Positions 1 through 10,061 of a stretch of DNA of 64,000 nucleotides are shown one piece after another. A program made the translations under genes and the position numbers. This stretch comes from Rhineura floridana (taxonomy: Eukaryota; Chordata; Lepidosauria; Squamata; Rhineuridae): NCBI RefSeq assembly GCF_030035675.1, contig NC_084482.1:75305120-75369119 (forward strand), given 5' to 3'. Each line of letters opens with the position of its first letter. Within the stretch, counting starts at the first letter, position 1. The notes under the pieces are model-generated. The model worked only from the letters and a program-made list of their open reading frames with translations, had not been told where the DNA came from and did no database searches.

Positions 1-763
1 TTCCAGATGCTCCATAGACCTTCATCTACATATCCATCTGATTCCAGATGTGCTAGCAAAACTGTAATATTATAAGTCTAATTGATCTCATGTTTCCAGC
101 CTGAAACATAACTGCTAGTGCAGAGAAGGGATGACAGATTCATGGTGATTTCTTCAAATACTGATCAGGGCATATAAGAAGCAGCGAATGACCGTCAATG
201 CACAAGCAGACCTCATCTCGTTCTGAGCAGTTGCTTTCTGAGATTAAACTGCTCTTTTCTTAAGCCTGATTTAAATAATATGAAGCTAGACATTTAAAAG
301 AAATTATCTCTGCAGATTTAAGGAAGGTGGCTGCTGTCACTTTTAAATCAGGTACCCCATTACATTTAAAGTGCTAGCATGCCAGTGTAGTGGGAATAGC
401 ACCCAGCTCAGGATTTCTTGGTGTTCTAATGCTATACATGCAGGAGACAGCAACTCAATTGAATATGATCCTGGCATGCTTAATTCCACACAACCTAAAG
501 ATTCTTCAAACAATGCTGAAATGCAACCAGCTTTTACGTAATATGTTACAGTGTATCCTAAGCCTTATGTATCTTGTATCAGAAAAGTGACAGCCCCATA
601 TCTAGCATCTTTGCTGATATCTGTGCTGCCTAGGAGTGTTCAGAGGATTTTCTATATTTCTGTTCTACTGTAACCTAGTCAGTGACCTTGCATACCCATT
701 TTAATCCTGGCTAACAAAGGCTTGTCAGTGCAACCCCAAAATGCCAAACAAGAGTTTAAACCA

Positions 764-892
764 ATGATGGTAGAATCTGTGGGTCTCCAGATGCTGTTGG
801 ACAACTCCCATTATCACTGCCAATTGACCATGCTGGTGGGGCGGATCATGAGAATTGGAGACCAACAACATTTGGATGGCTACAGGTTTCCT
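764..892. mobile_element. Palindromic hAT-like MITE, degraded copy 1
   Basis: A fold-back repeat of about 130 bp. Its left half has a gtctccagatgctgttgga-type motif and its right half the complementary gagaccaacaacatttgga motif. It belongs with the copies at 3396, 38425, 39406, 48465 and 55374. This copy is diverged and its target duplication cannot be read. Confidence 0.55.
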
Positions 893-965
893 ACTCTTAT
901 CTTAAACTAATAAATAGCTCAGCAGGCACAAGTTGGTGATTAAGTATAACATTTGTATAAGTTTG

Positions 966-1180
966 GTGCCAGTGTGGTGTAGTGGTTAAGGTGTTGGGCT
1001 ACAACCTGGGAGACCAGGGTTCAAATCCCCACAGTGCCATGAAGCTCACTGGGTGACCTTGGGCCAGTCACTGCCTCTCAGCCGTGGAGAAAGGCAATGG
1101 TAAACCCCCTCTGAATATAGCTTACCATGAAAACCCTATTCATAGGGTCACCAGACTTGAAGGCAGTCATTTCCATTTTT
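966..1180 (+). mobile_element. tRNA-derived SINE (Sauria/ACA type) with BovB-like tail
   Basis: The head has a pol III A-box-like segment (gtgtagtggttaagg) and a B box (ggttcaaatcc, 1018-1028). The body carries the conserved atgaagctcactgggtgacc stretch. The tail (cctattcatagggtc, then gacttgaaggca) resembles the 3' end of the BovB LINEs in this window. It is close to the copy at 26849. It is a mobile repeat, not a functional tRNA gene. Confidence 0.8.
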
Positions 1181-1849
1181 CCTTGTTGTGGTTATATGCC
1201 ATTTATATTGCACAGCATTTTTGTGTATATTTAGTACTAGGAGCTGTTGTGCCTAACACAGACATGATGCAATGCTGCCAAAAAGTCTTGTAATTTACAT
1301 TGGAATGAAAAGGTAATGATCAAAGGAAAGGGAAAGCGGGAGCGGGGACTGTCAATAGGATGGATGTAGGGATGGAACAATGGTGGCAGTGGAGATGCAG
1401 CCAGAGAAATGATGCTGCCCCATATACTATCCACTGACAGGAGAAAGTTTAAGAGATAGTACTGCACCCTGTTCTATGGCAGTATATCCACCACACCCAC
1501 CCCATACCCACAAAACCCGATTCTCATTAGACTATTACAACTTTCCACTTATTTTCATCGCGTAACATTGGCTAGACATGTTGCCTAGCTCTTTACTCGT
1601 TTCTGCCCAGAACTTCCTTCCTGTCTAGGGGTAGAGAAAAACAGGAGTTAGATGCAATAGCTGCGCCTCAGGTTGGCTGCTAAACTACGGTAGTTAGTTC
1701 TCCAGAACTCCGTAGTGGTGATGTTTATTAAGCCAGCACGATGTTAAACCGATCCACGCGTCATGTGGGATTTGTAGATTTGAAAACCAAAATTCCCTCG
1801 CCTCTTTTTCAAATTCCTCTTTGGGCCGGTGTCTCATACCTCGCCAGAA

Positions 1850-2231
1850 AGCACCAATTGGCCGCTTCTGTTTTAAGCGCGCAGAACGGAACAGGCAGAG
1901 CGCGCGCTGATTAGTGGAAGGAGGAGAAGGTCGGGAACGGGAGGCGGGGGGGAGAGAATCGGAGGCGAACGCTTATTGTTTAGATTTAGCTCCCGCCAGG
2001 GACAGAACCGGAAAGACGGATTGGTGGAGGAAGCGGAGGGTGTGGCTCCGTGTGAGGATTAGGCGGGTAAACTGAGGCGCGAAGTACTGGGATTGGCGGT
2101 GGTGGGCTAATTGTCGCGCGGGGATTGGTGGCTCCATCGCTCTGTCGATAAGCTGGCTGCGTACGGGGAGTGGGTTTGCGTAGGGCTGGAGGGTCTCCTA
2201 GACTGAGTGGGGAGGGCAAAAGAAATCTGTC
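1850..2231 (+). promoter_or_regulatory. ASF1B: ASF1B promoter and 5' UTR, CpG-rich, with NF-Y and E2F-like sites
   Basis: CpG density rises sharply here and continues through exon 1. Inverted CCAAT boxes (ATTGG) sit at 2020-2024, 2092-2096 and 2124-2128, the last two 32 bp apart. A forward CCAAT is at 1854-1858. E2F-like cores include ttttaagcgcgc near 1871, tcccgcc at 1991-1997 and ggcgcgaag at 2076-2084 (reverse complement of cttcgcgcc). No TATA box is evident. NF-Y plus E2F elements fit an S-phase gene, and mammalian ASF1B is known to be E2F-responsive. The transcription start is inferred to lie between about 2130 and 2231. Confidence 0.75.
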
Positions 2232-2340
2232 ATGGCGCGGGTGTCAGTCCTGGGAGTTTCGTTGCTGGAGAACCCGAGCCCCTTCGGCCACCCGCTCCGC
2301 TTCCAGGTGCAGTTCGAGTGCGGAGAGGCGTTGCCTCATG
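2232..2340 (+). CDS. ASF1B: ASF1B exon 1 (histone chaperone anti-silencing function 1B)
   Basis: ASF1B binds the H3-H4 dimer in the nucleus and passes it to CAF-1 or HIRA for nucleosome assembly. This exon encodes residues 1-36, from MARVSVLGVSLLENPSPF, and ends one base into codon 37 before a gtgagt donor. The four exons (109, 116, 177 and 198 nt) join to 199 residues, against about 202 in human ASF1B. The paralogue call B rests on the ENPSPF, GEAL, PELRENPP, KPDFSQ and PENSMDC signatures, which fit ASF1B better than ASF1A. D37 is kept, but residue 36, acidic in human ASF1A and ASF1B (part of the B-domain binding surface), is His. The start ATG lies in the CpG island and matches the family N-terminus. 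Confidence 0.97.
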
Positions 2341-2766
2341 GTGAGTCTGGTCGGAAGCGAAGCTCCCGCGCCCTGAAGCCTGTCCGCTTGCCTTCCTTCC
2401 AAAGACCCCGAGTTAGGCTCTATTGCACAAGCCAGCTGCCCGCAACCGGCCCCTGCCCCGCTCCTAACCGCCCCTCCAAGCCGACCCCGTGGCCTTCCCT
2501 GTAGCCTTGCCAACCTAGATCTGGCTATCCATGAACTGGGGACGAAGCGATGGACTAGTGCGTTATATCTTCTAACTGGCTCTCTTGTATATATTTGTCA
2601 CTGCCTTCCTCCGAATTCGGTGCTATAGGTTTTAGTCCTGCAAGGGTGAAATTAGCGGTAATATGGTAAAGCCAGCCCGGTTGGGGCTCTCCTGCTCATT
2701 CTGCTGAGTGAGACCCAGGGCCTCTGCCCTTAAGCCCAGCCAACACCACTGTTTGTCTGGTCTAAA

Positions 2767-2955
2767 GAGCCTATGTGGTGTAGATGTTAAATCCTCACTT
2801 AGCCTGGAAGCTCACTGGGTGACATCGAGCCAAGCACATACTTGTGGTCCAACCTACATCCCAGGGCTTTTAGGTTAAAAGTGTGTGCGTGAAGACCTAT
2901 GTATGTCTTGGTAAGTTCCTTGGGATGAAAGGTAGGATATAAATTAAATAAAATA
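2767..2955 (+). mobile_element. Degraded tRNA-derived SINE
   Basis: A gtggtgtag A-box remnant is followed by ggaagctcactgggtgac, the same core as the SINEs at 966 and 26849. The tail, aggatataaattaaataaaa, is of LINE type. The B-box region is eroded, so the copy is old. Confidence 0.55.
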
Positions 2956-3395
2956 GCCCTGGGGTGGTTGTTGTTGTTTTTTTGGGGGGAGAGAGAGGTT
3001 AAATTGTTGGGAATCCCAGTGCAGGCTATTTCCTGACTTCAGTTGCAGCAACTGGGCAGGAAAAGGTATAGTTGCTTGATGAGACTAGCACAGCTCCAGA
3101 ATGCCCATGTTCTCTCCCCCTAGAAATAATAGCCCTGTTCCCTATTCCAATAGGAGAGGGGTTTTTTAACACTAGAGTGAGAATTAGTCTGGTTGTTAGC
3201 CAGCAGTAATCCTGGGAGATGGACCTAGTTGGATAGCAGCTGTGACCTCCTGCAGCATTGGAAGTCGGTAACTTCCGGGGTTGGAATGGAGTTGTACGCT
3301 ATAGTAACTTCTCATCTGAGTTCCTTCAAATCAGTTAAATATTTGGGATTTGTTATGGTGTTTAATCTTCCTTGGTGCTTGCAGAGGTCTAGTGT

Positions 3396-3522
3396 GAAGA
3401 TGGGGAACCTGAAACCCTCCAAGAGGTTTGTTGGGTTCCAACTCCTATCTGCCCTAGCCAGCAAGGCCAGTGGTCAGGGATGAGTGGAGCTGTAGTTCAG
3501 CATCTGGAGATCCCCACTCCAG
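3396..3522. mobile_element. Palindromic hAT-like MITE, copy 2
   Basis: The ends gatggggaacctgaaaccctcc and agcatctggagatccccactcc are near-complementary, with the same layout as the better preserved copy at 48465-48601. It lies in ASF1B intron 1. Confidence 0.6.
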
Positions 3523-4044
3523 ATTTAGTGCATAAATGCTTGCACCACACTTAAGAGAGCAGAAGTTCTGTTTCTTGCTTGCTCATTTTGTAGGGCTCAT
3601 GAATGCTTTTGTCACAAGAAGCAATTATCTGGTCACTACTCCTCTAGAACTTACAACAGTACTACCCTGGTGTGCAGACCAAAAAAATACTTGGTGGTAT
3701 GGCTTGCCAAAGAAGTATCTGTATCTGAGATGTAATTTGGCCTGATTGCTTTATAACCAGAAAGGAGTCCATTTGTTTCAAAATATTCCTCTACTTATTC
3801 TCCTCACTCTTACTCCCTCTGTTTCATACACACAAAGCTTTTTGGCCTCCTTTTCTTAGGGGTAGTGGTTCTTAGTGATGGTTCCACATTCATGGGAGAA
3901 AGATCTGATAAATCCCTTGCTACTTATAGGGTAGGTTGTTATTGCTGCTAATGCCAAAATGTACATGATGTTTTATTTAGTAGCATACAGGAAAGGATGA
4001 GTCTGTCTCCAGGAGCTCACATCTAGCTAAGTACTACTTGAACT

Positions 4045-4117
4045 GGACCCATTCAAATGAATTGACTTTAGTTAATCATATCAATTAATTTTGTTGGGTC
4101 TGCTCTGAGTAGAACTA
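4045..4117. repeat. Degraded palindromic repeat (same family as 23328-23422)
   Basis: The motif pair ggacccattcaaatgaattga and ttgggtctgctctgagtaga recalls the clearer fold-back at 23328-23422. This copy is heavily eroded. Confidence 0.4.
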
Positions 4118-6639
4118 CATGGGATATGACTCACAATTTAAACATTAGCCCCCAGGAGACAGGAAAGGGAGATACAAGCATAACAAGGGACAAATGAGAG
4201 CAAATGCTGTGACACACATTTAGGCTTTGTTTCAGTTTTGGGATGGATGTTTAGAGTTCATCTAAAACCTTTATGGGAAAGTTGGTATTTGAAAGTGGAG
4301 TGCTACTACTACAGATATCTTGGCAGGTGTTCAGGCATAAGAGACAGCATAAGAAAATAGGTGGAGTCATCTGAGAATGCTGGAGTTTCTTAGGTGGCTG
4401 ATGGTGGTAGAACTGGAGAAGTAAATGTTGTAGACAATAATATTCCAAGAGATAAGGAGAGAGAGAGAGTGTGTGCTGGATATGGAAGAAGTAGTAGTGC
4501 AGTTCTGTTGGGCTTATGACTATTGTGGTCTTTGTAAACTGCTAATGTGGCAGACTACTTATTTTCAAGAGGCACTGGTTCCCCCTTTTAAGAGAATGTT
4601 GTGGCCTTCAGAAGCTCAAGCCCCTTTTTTATCCTTCTGCCTATTCCACGCATGGGGCCATGCCCATCACTTCCCCTGTCATTCTTTTCCTAATTGTGGA
4701 TCTTCAGCTGTGAAATTGAAAATCATTCCCCCTCTGAATTTCACTCCTCAGTGATCCTTCCGCTGGATTTTGTGAGACAAGTTAGACTTGGTTCAGGGCT
4801 GTTTTGATGGAAAGCTGCTGATTCTGTGTCGGGGAGGAGTGGGCTAAACATGTGTGTCATTTCACTACAGTGAGTGAAATCTGGCGTTCTAAATGCTTGT
4901 TCTCATGAAGGTTTACAAGGCATATTATTTCCTTAATCTTACATTTATTCTACTGTGAAAACAAGGTTCTCCTCTTAATGCCTAAGCTTGAGGAACAGCA
5001 TGGGAAAGCCACAAGATGTAGGTGAGGATCATATTTTTGCGATGCTTCATGCTGTGCATGCTGTGTTTTGATTCCACAGCTTTGTGCTACAACCATAAAA
5101 GTTGGTGTTCGGTATGTAGTTCAATATTCTGGGAATTGAAGCTTTTGTTTAAAAAAACGAATTTAAAGTCTTACAACTGCAAAAAGATATACTTGAAAGT
5201 GCTGGGCAGTGCTTTTTCAGAAGCTGCAAGAAGGGAACAGGAGGGCTGGCCGGCCTGGTCCCTTTAGGGGATATGCCAAGTGCCTTCCCTGAATGTGCAC
5301 ATAACTTATACATAGTGTAAAGTTTTGGCTTTGTTTTTTTAAAAGCACAGGATCTCCACAGGCCTTAATGAGACCAGGTTTTTCTTAATGGTGGTGAGAC
5401 TAGGGAGGGGGGGAGCAGAAGATTGCAGTGACATCTTTTACTCTTGGGCAAGATGTGGTGAAGATGTCCTTCATTTACCCTTTGCAACAGAGCTTGGTAG
5501 CTGCTGTAGGTTTTCTAAATACTGTGTGGGCAATTGCCAAAAAAGTTCTACCAGCAAAGTAGTGAAGTTCATAGAAACAAGAGTGAGCTGCAGTATAGGA
5601 TCAACTTCCTGTTTTAGATTCTAATCTCACATTAAAAGAAATAATTTCTTTACCGAAAGCCAAGATAGTGAGCAAATGTGGCTACTCTGAGCATTCCTCA
5701 CAGCTCCTTGTAGTTCCTTGTTGCTCCTGGTGATTGATCCCTTTTCTAATATCCCTTTTGACTCCCATGGTTTTTGGCACAGAAACGTTGCCTTTATTTA
5801 TTTATAACCCCTGATCATTGGGTGCAAGATCTTGTACTTAGCATTACTATGTCTTGTGAGAGAGCTGTTAGCCTTCATAGTTCCGCCAGTGGTCTATCAC
5901 AGCAGATTGTGCGCCATATTTTCTGACTTTTATCTAATGAGATGATCCATAAAGGTTCAAGACAGGCATAATATTAAATGAGAAAACACGGCAGGTTTTT
6001 CATAGCAGATTCTTTGCCCATGGTGGGAGCCTGGCTTCCTTCTGACTTCACAATTTGCTCTTCCCCTATGCAGGCAAACTGCCTGGAGTTTTTAGAAAAA
6101 TAATTGAAAGCCCCATGTGCATATTGGTTTTTAAGTGCATCTGCACCTTTAAAAGATAGAAACTGTAGAAAAGATTTACAAATCTGTTCTAAAGATTATG
6201 GGGAAGAGTCCTGGTGATATGACGAATGCTGTCCTTAAGTAGGTTCTACTGCAAACTTGCAGACTTTGACCTTTGGAGAGAAAGGTATCTGTACTGAACA
6301 TAGTGAGGATGCTTCCAAATTGACCAATTGTTCTGCAAATGTTACATCAATCTTCATCCAAAATTTTCCCTGTCATTGTTTCAGCACATGAAGTAAGAGG
6401 AAGCTGTGCTGAAAAGTTTATTTTGAGACCCACTAGAAAACAATAGGAGTTGACAGTTGTGTTGGCTTGCTTTGTCAAGTCTTCTTCTTGAACAGATGTA
6501 TGCATTCTCTGAACACTGATACTATTGGTTTGTCTCAATGTATTGGCTTCTGAAGTTGAAGGGAAGTTTCCGTAGGTAGTCTAGGATTGTGGTTCCCCGC
6601 ACTCTTACCAACTGCACCCCTGTTATTTTTATCTTTCAG

Positions 6640-6755
6640 ATTTGGAGTGGAAGATCATCTATGTGGGCTCTGCAGAGAGTGAGGAATATGACCAAGTTCT
6701 TGATTCAGTTCTGGTGGGACCTGTTCCAGCTGGGAGGCATATGTTTTTGTTTGAA
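6640..6755 (+). CDS. ASF1B: ASF1B exon 2
   Basis: It encodes residues 37-75 ([20 protein letters not shown] and on to GRHMFLFE). It opens in phase 1 after tttcag, completing the GAT Asp codon begun in exon 1, and closes in phase 0 before gtaagc. This is the most conserved part of the immunoglobulin-like core. D54, a residue known to contact H3, is present. Residues 74-75 read FE where human ASF1B has FQ. No stop or frame problem is seen. Confidence 0.97.
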
Positions 6756-8209
6756 GTAAGCTTAGATCTGTCTTTTGGAGAAGGGAAGGAAAGAAAAGCT
6801 AAGACTGCAATCGCTGTAGATTTTTCTCTCTAGATTCAGGCAATGAAGGAGGACTGCCTAGTTCATTTGAAAGGGACTTCCTGCTTCAGTTTGGAGCTGT
6901 TTTTGTTTTGTTTTCCCTGGTAGGAAAGTGATTGCTGCCTGGAGAATATAATTGAGAAATCCAGGATTTCATTGTATCTGTGAGTGAGCAATAGCATGTG
7001 TACCCCAAAGCAAAAAGTAGCAGCAAAGTCAGGAGTTCATGCTCTTTTAATTGTGGTTTAATTTCATGAAAAAAAGATAATTTTTTGGAATATGTAAACA
7101 TTCAAAAATTACCATGCAAATAAAATCCATCATTAGTGTATCTCTTGTGTGTGGGGAGAGTGATATCAAGGTTGAGAAAGTATGGGTTACATCAGCTGTG
7201 CAAAGTTGCCCAGTATTGCTATTCTAATATTGTGGAGGAGGTGACTGAAAGAGAGTAGTGTGTGATGACCCTGCAGTGTAGTCCAGTGTTATCCAGTCTA
7301 CTGGCGTATTGGGTGTTTTAGGGAATTGCAGTTTGGGGTGGCTGTTAAGTTTATTGTAGCTGCAGTGTGGGTGGCCACAATGATTATTTGTTTTTCCGCC
7401 TATGAAGGGGAGATAGAGAGATTATTGGGAGTGGATTGTTGCTGCTGGTATAAATACTTAATTGGGTGCATTAATATGAAAGGCTCAAATCCTTTTTTGC
7501 TAAAAATAAAAAAGTGGCTGTTTGACCTGTGCTGATAACATTGCTGTAGTTATTGTAGGGTATAGCTGCATTCTGGGAAGGTACAACTCTTAACAACATA
7601 GTTAGCCACTGCTTTCGGGCAGCGGTTCTTGTTAAAACACTAGACTGAGATAAGGCTAATGAAATTAGGGGCCTAGTTCATCAGCTTTGGAACTGCAACT
7701 GCATTGCTTATGACAAACCCCATCTTTTGCCTTTCCACCAACTGCAATTGCTCTCTCTCTCTCTCTCTCTGTCCCCCCCTCTCTCCCTCTTAACTCAGCT
7801 GCCATGAGGATAGTTATCTAAACCTTTTGCGTGATTTTTCTGAGGCTACTTATATTTGCTGCTTTGTTATGACACAGTACCGAAACAAATAAAAAACCTT
7901 TGATTATGAAACCTGATCTGTTGGCATTTCATGTATCACTTTGTTCCTCCATCCGAAGCTCATTCCTGGTTATATATACTCTATTGGATCTTGAATGAGG
8001 ACTCAGTAGTCAGTTAGGTTTGGACCCATCAGGCTTGGGTTCAGATCCCTGCTCAGTCTAGAAGCTGAATGGGTAATGTAATGGCTTAATATTCTTCAAA
8101 AATTGTCATGAGAATGGGAAATATCTCATGAGTGCTGCTTTGAGTTCTTTGGAAGATGGACAGGATGTAAATAACCCTTACCTTATTTTGCTCTCCCTTT
8201 CCTCTTCAG
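6756..8209 (+). other. ASF1B: ASF1B intron 2
   Basis: It runs from a gtaagc donor to a ctcttcag acceptor. It contains a (CT)n microsatellite at 7751-7770 and, at about 7990-8180, a very degraded SINE-like stretch (gggttcagatccctgctcag). I see nothing else in it. Confidence 0.9.
7751..7770. repeat. (CT)10 microsatellite
   Basis: Ten CT units, followed by an interrupted C/T-rich run to about 7793, within ASF1B intron 2. Confidence 0.95.
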
Positions 8210-8386
8210 GCCAATGCTCCCAACCCCGAACTAATCCCTGAAAGTGATGCTGTGGGAGTTACAGTAATACTCATCACTTGCACTTACCTGGGCCAAGAGT
8301 TCATCCGCATTGGGTACTATGTCAACAATGAATATATGGATCCTGAGCTAAGAGAGAACCCACCCCTCAAGCCAGACTTCTCCCAG
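8210..8386 (+). CDS. ASF1B: ASF1B exon 3
   Basis: It encodes residues 76-134, in phase 0 at both ends, between cctcttcag and gtgaga. It reads ANAPNPELIPESDAVGVTV, then the core strand with ITCTYLGQEFIRIGYYVNNEY, and ends at KPDFSQ. V94, the residue whose change to Arg is known to abolish H3-H4 binding, is intact in GVTVILITC. PELRENPP and DFSQ favour ASF1B over ASF1A (TELRENPP, DFSK). Confidence 0.97.
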
Positions 8387-9010
8387 GTGAGACACTGATG
8401 TGATAAGAGCAGGCTCAGGCTATTCTCCCTCTTGCCCATCATGCTATCCATGTCATTGCCTTGGGAATTTGGCTGGGTACCCTTAACAGTTTTTTGAGCT
8501 GTGCCTTTTAGGCTGTTGTGAAGGCAAAAAACCCCCTTCAGTTTATATATGCAGTATGTGCACCGTGGAGGCAAGATGAGGAGTAAATGCCCTAAGGCAG
8601 TGTTTTTGGAAACAAGGGTGTGATTTTCAGGGTGGGATTCCTTCTTTATTACTCTCACAACTTGGAAGGATACAGAAACTGGGGAGCTAGGGAGTGGTGG
8701 TTGTGAGAGAGGAGGAGGATCAACAGGAAGATACTGCATGGAGGTTGTAGTTGCTGGGTAGTGCATTCAGCGAGGCTGCTGTGCTCGGGGACAGGAAGTA
8801 GCTAGTAAGTTTAAAAAGGGAGGTGTGATTTCCAAAAGCTTAAGGAATATTTCCATATAAGGAGTGACTGAAGTCCAGTTGACAGGAGCATGATGAGGGT
8901 GGGGAAGAGGTGGTTCAGCTGCTTTTTATACCTAAGGGAACATTGCTGTCTGGGGTTCAAATGTCTTTGCCCCCACACCAAGGAAGACTCGTGACACAAG
9001 ACTGGAATAA

Positions 9011-9033
9011 TGTTATATTTATTAAATATAACA
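9011..9033. repeat. AT-rich perfect palindrome near the Ngaro 3' end
   Basis: Two 11-bp arms (tgttatattta and its complement) flank a single base. It sits where sequence character changes from intron to element, so it may mark the element end. It could equally be flanking intron. Confidence 0.6.
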
Positions 9034-9076
9034 TACTAGATCAAATGGAATACAGCCAATTATCAAATTAAAATAC

Positions 9077-9398
9077 TTCGGGCAGGTGAGGCTAAGCCTA
9101 ACTATGAGGGATTATACCCTCACCTTCTAAAGGCAACAACTCTCCTCAGTCTGTAACTCCAGAGTCAAGGACATGGGTGCATTCCTCCCTCCTTGCTCTT
9201 AGAGCCAGTTATGTGGTTCCAACCTCCACACCATGGCCCCGCTGTACAAGCGTTCACCATGATGCGCAAGCCGGTCCCACCAGGACACTACCCAGATCCC
9301 CACCAGACATGAAGCCCTGATGGTTCCCTAGGCAGTGCCCCTTTTCGAGAATGCCTTAAACACCTCAGTTTAACCCCCGAATACCTCACCTGCCCGAA
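9077..9398. repeat. 15-bp inverted repeat bracketing the Ngaro 3' noncoding region
   Basis: The sequence ttcgggcaggtgagg at 9077-9091 recurs as its exact complement at 9384-9398, enclosing 292 bp of noncoding DNA between the hydrolase region and the element end. DIRS-group elements use complementary terminal segments in replication, so a structural role is possible but unproven. Confidence 0.65.
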
Positions 9399-9438
9399 TT
9401 CTATGCCACAAGAGTGGATCAGCTAAAGCTTGGTCCAC

Positions 9439-10030
9439 TCAACCCAAAGAATCTAACAAACCCCTTAATCCCAGCATCAAATCCTCTAAAAACAAATCAC
9501 ACCCTTGTTCTGAAAGATGAACCCCATCATCCCGAAACAATTGTGGGACATGGAACCTAATCCTATCATGAGGAATGTATGCCCCTCCAAGAGATAAGAC
9601 CAAAGCCCTGACTTTCCTGTTCACCCATTTCCTGGATCTGTCGATCCTATTAGGATGAAAAGCACCCCTCCACACCCTCCTAACTAACATATCAGACCAA
9701 ACCAATAGGAGATTGGGAAATGAACGAATAAGCCACGTGAGATCTCGAGTGACCTTGATAAGCAGGTCCATCCCTGGACGCTGCACCAAGTCATTTTCCC
9801 CCAAATGAATCAACAATACATGAGGCCGATCCGCCGAAGACATAATCCGGCAAACTGATGGCAACAGCGCATCCCATAACATTCCCCTCCGGGCTTCCCA
9901 TCGAACTAGCTACGGCCGAAAGCTGCAGCTGTGTTCCAGGTATCGACGAAGAGGCACGCTGGTGCGCCCAAAACAAGATAGAGTGGCCACACAGTACGAT
10001 CCTCATGGGGACTGAGAGGCTCAACAAACC
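9439..10030 (-). CDS. Ngaro SGNH-hydrolase-like region (fossil)
   Basis: The region shows SGNH/GDSL hydrolase signatures: a GEND block, matching the family's GxND oxyanion-hole block, and a DGVHLSEQG block with the catalytic Asp-x-x-His pair. SGNH domains are known accessories of some Ngaro and CR1 elements and are thought to act on esters or lipids; their role in the element cycle is unsettled. It lies 3' of the recombinase, as in described Ngaro elements. This part appears broken. Confidence 0.75.
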
Positions 10031-10061
10031 TAATGGAAACAAAAAACACAGTGCATTACAA

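Larger units (their letters stand above)
1..1850. other. Intergenic DNA upstream of ASF1B
   Basis: No supported coding exon is visible. The stretch holds one degraded palindromic MITE (about 764-892) and one tRNA-derived SINE (966-1180). The rest is AT-rich unique-looking sequence with only short chance open frames. In mammals the gene upstream of ASF1B on the same strand is ADGRL1, so a distal 3' UTR could lie here, but nothing in the sequence identifies one. Confidence 0.6.
2341..6639 (+). other. ASF1B: ASF1B intron 1
   Basis: It has a gtgagt donor and a pyrimidine-rich ...tttcag acceptor. It contains a degraded SINE (2767-2955), a MITE copy (3396-3522) and a short degraded palindromic repeat (about 4045-4117). 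I see nothing coding or regulatory elsewhere in it. Confidence 0.9.

Noticed and set aside
966-1035. A tRNA-like segment with A and B boxes
   Set aside because: It is the head of a SINE fused to a non-tRNA body and repeated elsewhere in the window, so not a functional tRNA gene.
1986-2513. Open frames antisense to and overlapping the ASF1B promoter and exon 1
   Set aside because: They are proline- and arginine-rich translations typical of CpG islands, with no homology.
8317-8766. A 149-codon minus-strand open stretch overlapping ASF1B exon 3
   Set aside because: Its start overlaps the antisense of a real exon and the rest is intronic. Composition and motifs do not support a protein.
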